Shown: positions 30,567-34,559 of the stretch, in pieces
Position numbering within the stretch: the first letter of the stretch is position 1
Layout: every line of letters starts with the position of its first letter
Program-made: the position numbers and the translations under genes
Origin: Acidimicrobiales bacterium
GTDB lineage: Bacteria; Actinomycetota; Acidimicrobiia; Acidimicrobiales; Iamiaceae
Reading direction: 5' to 3'
Assembly: GCA_020439505.1 (NCBI GenBank)
Contig: JAGQSO010000107.1
Location: forward strand, 1-34,559
DNA length: 34,559 nt
The notes under the pieces: generated by a model
Told to the model about the DNA's origin: nothing
Database searches by the model: none
The model's input: the letters and a program-made list of their open reading frames with translations, nothing else

Positions 30567-30944
30567 GTGAAGACCCTGGGCAACATCTTGTGGCTGGCGC
30601 TGGGCGGCGTGTGGCTGGCTCTGGCCTGGCTGATGTGGGCGGGGATCCTGGCCCTCACCATCGTGGGGATCCCGTTCGCGCTCCAGTGCCTCAAGCTGGC
30701 CGAGTTCAGCCTCTGGCCCTTCGGACGCCAGGCGGTGGCGGATCCTGCGGCCTCCAAGCTCGGGATCATCGGAGCGATCCTGTGGTTCATCCCCGGGTGC
30801 GTCATGTTCGTGGCCTACCTGTGCTCTGGCGTGGTCATGTGCCTCACCATCATCGGGATCCCGTTCGGCATCCAGACCTTCAAGATGGCGTTCCTGGCCC
30901 TGGCACCCTTCGGCAAGAAAATCGTGGACGCCCCGAGCTCCTAG
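30567..30944 (+). CDS. yccF: YccF-domain inner membrane protein
   Basis: A 125-residue membrane protein made of two YccF repeats: the pair LTIVGIPFALQCLKLAEFSLWPFGR and LTIIGIPFGIQTFKMAFLALAPFGK is diagnostic. Hydrophobic helices lie at about 5-35 and 65-100. YccF-domain proteins are widespread but their function is unknown. The GTG at 30567 has GGGAG about 10 bases upstream and a TACGTT box beyond. Its final codons and TAG stop lie inside copy A of the 42-bp direct repeat (30935-30976), and copy B sits directly before the helicase start at 34501. This suggests yccF was once the immediate upstream neighbour of the helicase, with ten bases between. Confidence 0.88.
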   Translation: MKTLGNILWLALGGVWLALAWLMWAGILALTIVGIPFALQCLKLAEFSLWPFGRQAVADPAASKLGIIGAILWFIPGCVMFVAYLCSGVVMCLTIIGIPFGIQTFKMAFLALAPFGKKIVDAPSS

Positions 30945-30976
30945 GTTCAGGCCCGTGACCGAACTTCCCGCCGGCC
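30935..30976 (+). repeat. 42-bp direct repeat, copy A
   Basis: Perfectly identical to 34481-34522, and the following ten bases match at eight positions. It contains the last bases and stop of yccF plus a truncated start of the helicase gene. The two copies bound a 3,546-bp segment holding only the large lipoprotein gene. Confidence 0.9.
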
Positions 30977-30981
30977 ACTAG
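30955..30981 (+). pseudogene. Truncated remnant of the helicase 5' end
   Basis: GTG at 30955 opens MTELPAGH followed by TAG (30979-30981). The first seven codons are identical to those of the helicase that starts at 34501, after which the copy is cut off. It is best explained as the broken original or duplicated start left by the event that made the 42-bp repeats. Confidence 0.6.
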
Positions 30982-31019
30982 GAGAGTCAGACACACCTCG
31001 CTCCGAGACAACCCTGGGG

Positions 31020-34000
31020 CTAGTTCACCCGGTCGAAACGGAAGGCACCGCCGGAAGCGTCGCGGGCATGGACGACCAACACCGCATCGGTTCCGCCACC
31101 CACCGCGGCAGCAATGGTGTCGTCGGGCGAATCGCAGGTGGGGATCGGCACGGCGACCTCATCGTCGACGACCTGGATCACGCTGACGCACAGATTGGCG
31201 GCCGAGGTCGACTCCAGGGTCACCGTCTCGAAGTCGGTTCCCCCTTCGATCAACAACGTGGCCACGTCGCCCAGCCCGGAAAGGTCGCCCCGCCACGATG
31301 CCGCCATCTCGTCGGCCTGAGGGTCGGCGTCCACGTAGACGGCCAAATCCACGGCCCGGGCCCTTCCGACCACCGAAAGGTCCTCGATGGACACCTCATA
31401 GGTGCCCCCGTCGGGGATCCAGACATAGGCTTCGCCGGAGTGGGGCGAGTCGTTGTCGTCCAGCAGCGGCACAGAATCTCCGCACAGGCTGAGCAGCGCG
31501 GACCCGCCTGCCGGGCCCTCGATGGTGATGCCATAGTCGACACCGGCCGGACACTCCATGATCAAAGAGATGACCGACCCCGCGGGCACGTTCACGTCGC
31601 CACGAAGGACCGGCTCGGAGTCGGCCGGTGGGCTCGGATCGGAGATGGGGGCGAGCTTGCCGGCCAGGCGAATCACCGGCCTGCCCGTAGTCGGGTCCGC
31701 CCCGCCTGACCTGGTCGTGGTCGGGCGATCGGGGGGAGCCTCCTCGGACACCGATGGAGTGCCGCTGCGTTGCTCCACGATCTCGGCGTAGGCCTCCACG
31801 TAGTCATCGCGCCCCGAGGCCACCAGGTCGAACGCGCAGGCGTCTATCTCCGGGGTGGTGGCCGCTCTACCCATGGACTGGTGACACCGCCGCCGTGCCT
31901 CCCGGAAATCGGCGGTGGCCAGCTTCTCGATATCTCCGGGGTAGTCACGGTCGGTGTAGGTGGCGGTCGACTCGCCCGGGCCGTAGTCGAACAGTGATGT
32001 CTGGTCGGTGACGCGCCAGGAATCTGCAAACGGACCATGGATCGCGTCTGGATCGTTGGCGTTCACTTCGACACCCTGAGCGGTGCGGACGTCGTCGAGC
32101 GGGTCACCGTTGGCCGAGCCGAGCAGGCCCACCAGTTGCTCGGCCGTCGCCACCGGCGGTGTCACCTCCACGAAGAAGCCGTTGCGGAACTTGAGGCGAA
32201 GCCCGGTGCCGTCGGCAGCGGTGAGAACCCAGTTGCGAGTGTCCTCACGCGTCAGTGTCCACCCGCCCATGCTCCCGCCGTCAAGGTCAGCGCGCTCACC
32301 GTTGTGTCGAACCTGAACGTCATCGGGTGCGGACAGGTAGTCCGAAACGGTGAATGTGACTCGCTCGTCACCCCGGCGGATCGCCACCGAAGTGATGAGC
32401 GAATACCGGTCTCGGGTCGTCGCCGCGGGGGCGGTCCTGACCTGAACGTCGAAGCCGGGCGCGGACGCCAGTACAAACTCTCCCGCCGACATCAAGTCGT
32501 AGGGGACCCCATCCATGGTGACCATGTGCGGATCGCCATCGCTGGAACCCTTGGGTCGCTTTGGTTTGCAGTGCTTCTTCTTGTCGAACTTCTCGGCCAA
32601 CATCGTGACCATTCCGGCTTCGTGAGAGGCCGAAAAGCCGACGGCAACATCGCTCGAGTTGAAGAACCTCATGCCGCCGTAGCCTCCGTTGGGGCAGGTG
32701 CAGCGGGCTTCGTCGACGCACAAGACGATGTCCTCGTCGGAACCCAAGACGATGTTCTCGCGATCGTTGGCCAACGACACCAGGTGACGGCCCTTGTTGC
32801 GCACCGTCACCACGTCCACCCCGCCGCCGAAGACGTGCGCCCTCAGGGCGTGCGAGAAGTTGGATGGACCGGTGATGTTGGTGCCACCCAGGTTGATGGG
32901 GCGACCCTTGTCGAAGTTCTCGTGCTTGCCTTCACCGACCCCAGCCCAAGGCATGGTCCATGACGGATGTTGATAGGCCTGGGTTCGCACCGTTCGGGTC
33001 GGCCAGGCCAACAGGAACCGGGGAGAGTTGAGCCCGGCCTGGGCCAACACCGCCTCGGTGGATCCAGTCGCTCGCAATGCCGCCTTGATGGCTGCGTAGG
33101 GGTCCAGGCCCTCGGCCGCGGCTGCTTCCCACAGCCCCGCTCCGCTATAGCTGCGAGCTCCTAGCGGAGCCTCCCGCGCCGCGAACCAGGCCAGGAAGAA
33201 GTCGTCGGGCTGCACCTGCTTGCGGAAGTAGTCGAGTCCGGCGAAGTCGGCCCCGCCCTCGATCACCCATTGGGGTGAGGAGGCGTAGACGGTGGGCGCC
33301 CACTCGAACTGGACGCAGTGGAACAACTCGTGGGCGATGACGAACTTGGCGTAACTAGCGCCGACGGCGCCCAGGTTGTCGTAGAGCGAAGGGTAGAAGG
33401 TGATGAGGCAGCCAGTCCCCTCCTGGCTGGCCGTGGCGTACGCATCGAGGCCCTGACCGGTGGTGAAGGGGGTGGTCGAGAAGCTGAGGGTGAGGTTTGG
33501 CAACCCGACGTTGCCCAGGCGCGCCCTCCACCCTTGGGCGATCTGGGCCACGAGACCGGTGAAGAGCCTTTTCAGTTCGGCGTCGGGCTCGGCTGCGGTG
33601 GCAGAGGTGGTGCCCGGCGCTGCGACCGGCCGGGAAAGGGACTGCCGAAGCCCAGGTCCGGGCGGGGGCGACGTAGGCGTCGTCGGGACCACGGAAGGGG
33701 TCGTCGGGGCCGGGGTCGGGTCGGTGGGCGCCCCAGGCACGGCGGAGGACGGTGCATCACCATCGGTCGACGCCCCGCTCAGACCAGAGGCCCATTCCGG
33801 CGGGAGCGGAATCGACGCATCCTCGGGCGTTACCGACGTCCCGGGACCGAACTGGGCCCTGACCTCGGCCACGCGGGCCCGTTGCTCCGGGGTGAGGTCG
33901 CTCTCGAACTGCGCTACCAGTCCCAACGCCCGCGCCGACGACACCGGACCCGGATCGGTGATTTCAGACGGGGTCGCCCCCGGCATGTCACCGAAGGCCA

Positions 34001-34290
34001 AGTCGAACAGGTCGACCGCAATCTGGGCGTCGAGACCGTCGGACTCCTCACGGAGCGCGACTTCCTCGGCGATCGTCGCCGGGACCCATTCGGGCGGCAC
34101 GATGTCCTCGTACCCTTCCTCACCGACGACCTGGCCGTCGAGCGACACGTCGGCGGGGGGGGGCTGAGGTTGCGCCTCCCGGCTGAGAGGAGCCCGTCGC
34201 CCCCTCCTTGCCGCCACCCGAGTTCGAGCACCCAGAGGCCACGAGCAGTGTGGCCAGAAGCACCAGTATCAGTCGAGTGCAGCGCCTCAT
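31020..34290 (-). CDS. Very large lipoprotein with HEXXH metalloprotease-like and VWD domains; apparent frameshift at a C9 tract
   Basis: ATG 34290 encodes MRRCTRLILVLLATLLVASGC, a clear lipoprotein signal with lipobox VASGC, but that frame runs out of register at nine cytosines (minus strand, 34163-34155). The long frame (open from 34217, 1,065 codons) carries the rest; deleting one C would join them into one protein of roughly 1,090 residues. Numbering from 34217: acidic and Pro/Thr-rich linker (about 20-210); zincin-like domain with IAHELFH (294-300, HEXXH) and a downstream glutamate in WVIEGGADF (E320); a Cys-containing segment (500-550); a von Willebrand type D-like domain starting GDPHMVTMDGVPYD (561-574) with ANGDPLDD near 703; then Thr-rich linkers and a beta-sandwich tail. 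Likely surface-anchored and extracellular; function unknown. It fills a segment bounded by 42-bp direct repeats. Confidence 0.75.
34155..34163 (-). repeat. Nine-base C homopolymer at the frameshift in the lipoprotein gene
   Basis: On the plus strand this is G9, on the coding strand C9. With nine bases the signal-peptide frame ends in unrelated arginine-rich codons; with eight it enters the long frame at ADVSLDGQ. Homopolymers of this length are prone both to replication slippage and to sequencing error. Confidence 0.8.
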
Positions 34291-34480
34291 TGGTTCGTAC
34301 CCTCTCGGTTTGCACCTCTCGGACGCCTCGGCATCCACTCGTCCGACCCTCGCAACTCGCCCGGAAGTAGAACCGCTGGCCCACCATCTCGATTCATCCC
34401 AGCATCGTTGCATGAACGTCGCCCGGCCGCTGGGGGATACGGAGGCGGCGATCCCGACCATTCAGCCTGATCCATCGTTG

Positions 34481-34522
34481 GAGCTCCTAGGTTCAGGCCC
34501 GTGACCGAACTTCCCGCCGGCC
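34481..34522 (+). repeat. 42-bp direct repeat, copy B
   Basis: Identical to 30935-30976. It starts with ten bases (GAGCTCCTAG) that match the end of yccF, then a ten-base spacer, then the intact first codons of the helicase. The 190 bases between the lipoprotein ATG and this repeat (34291-34480) hold its presumed promoter; I see no convincing -10 or other feature there. Confidence 0.9.
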
Positions 34523-34559
34523 TCTACGAGCTGCTCGTGACCGAGGGCCTAGAGGCCCG
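34501..34559 (+). CDS. Start of a superfamily II helicase, DUF3427 type (partial, runs off the window)
   Basis: GTG 34501 begins MTELPAGLYELLVTEGLEA and stays open to the end of the window. The opening L-P-x-G-L-Y-E-x-L-V-T is characteristic of the N-terminus of bacterial DEAD/DEAH helicases with a C-terminal DUF3427 domain. Only 19 full codons are visible, so this is a recognition by N-terminal signature, not by helicase motifs. Its start lies within copy B of the 42-bp repeat. Confidence 0.6.
   Translation, partial: MTELPAGLYELLVTEGLEA

Noticed and set aside
30935..34522. Insertion sequence or integrated plasmid
   Set aside because: There is no transposase, recombinase, replication gene or terminal inverted repeat between the 42-bp copies; only the direct repeats and the single gene are supported.
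1..34559. tRNA, rRNA, riboswitch or CRISPR features
   Set aside because: I looked through the intergenic gaps on both strands and saw no cloverleaf, conserved rRNA block, riboswitch core or regularly spaced repeats. A covariance-model scan would be needed to exclude small RNAs.

Overview
The window is high-GC bacterial chromosome from an actinobacterium, most likely of the class Acidimicrobiia. The evidence is indirect: two F420-type enzymes (a luciferase-like oxidoreductase and a Ddn-like nitroreductase), a TIGR03084/mycothiol-type DinB protein, a DUF3516-type Ski2-like helicase, and many genes that look leaderless, with a TANNNT -10 box 6-9 nt before the start codon. I see no tRNA, rRNA, CRISPR array, transposase or integrase. 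Gene density is high and no gene-free gap exceeds 300 bp.

Layout. (1) 49-3864: a zinc MDR dehydrogenase, a LarA-like (DUF2088) racemase-family protein and a PlsC-type acyltransferase, tightly packed. (2) 3861-6347 (minus): an ECF sigma factor with a candidate autoregulated promoter, translationally coupled to a single-pass membrane protein with an Asp-box ectodomain; a small lipoprotein lies upstream. (3) 6472-12764: a Cys-rich DUF3109-like protein, a DUF3516-type helicase, an AlaA-like aminotransferase with a 64-aa leader gene, a TIGR03084 protein and a divergent SRPBCC protein. (4) 12779-16164: a peroxide-defence locus, ahpC-ahpF-oxyR, preceded by a near-consensus OxyR site. (5) 16195-20193 (minus): a carboxymuconolactone-decarboxylase-family protein, a VOC protein, an F420 oxidoreductase and an N-acyl-D-amino-acid deacylase-like amidohydrolase. 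(6) 20414-22972: a complete AmmeMemoRadiSam operon (radical SAM, MEMO1, AMMECR1). (7) 23030-29936: a GNAT acetyltransferase, an LCP-like protein without membrane anchor, three GT2 glycosyltransferase genes (one a tandem-domain fusion) and an ABC exporter, which together look like a small cell-envelope glycan locus. (8) 29971-34559: a Ddn-like protein, a YccF membrane protein, a very large metalloprotease/VWD lipoprotein and the start of a DUF3427-type helicase.

Most notable: the large lipoprotein gene sits in a 3.5-kb segment bounded by perfect 42-bp direct repeats, which look like a duplicated yccF-helicase junction. Its signal peptide is separated from its body by a one-base frameshift at a C9 tract, so it is either a contingency (phase-variable) locus or a homopolymer sequencing error. 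Other points are the OxyR operator, the ECF/Asp-box sensor pair with its own promoter, a 51-bp intergenic element present twice, and the systematic leaderless promoters.
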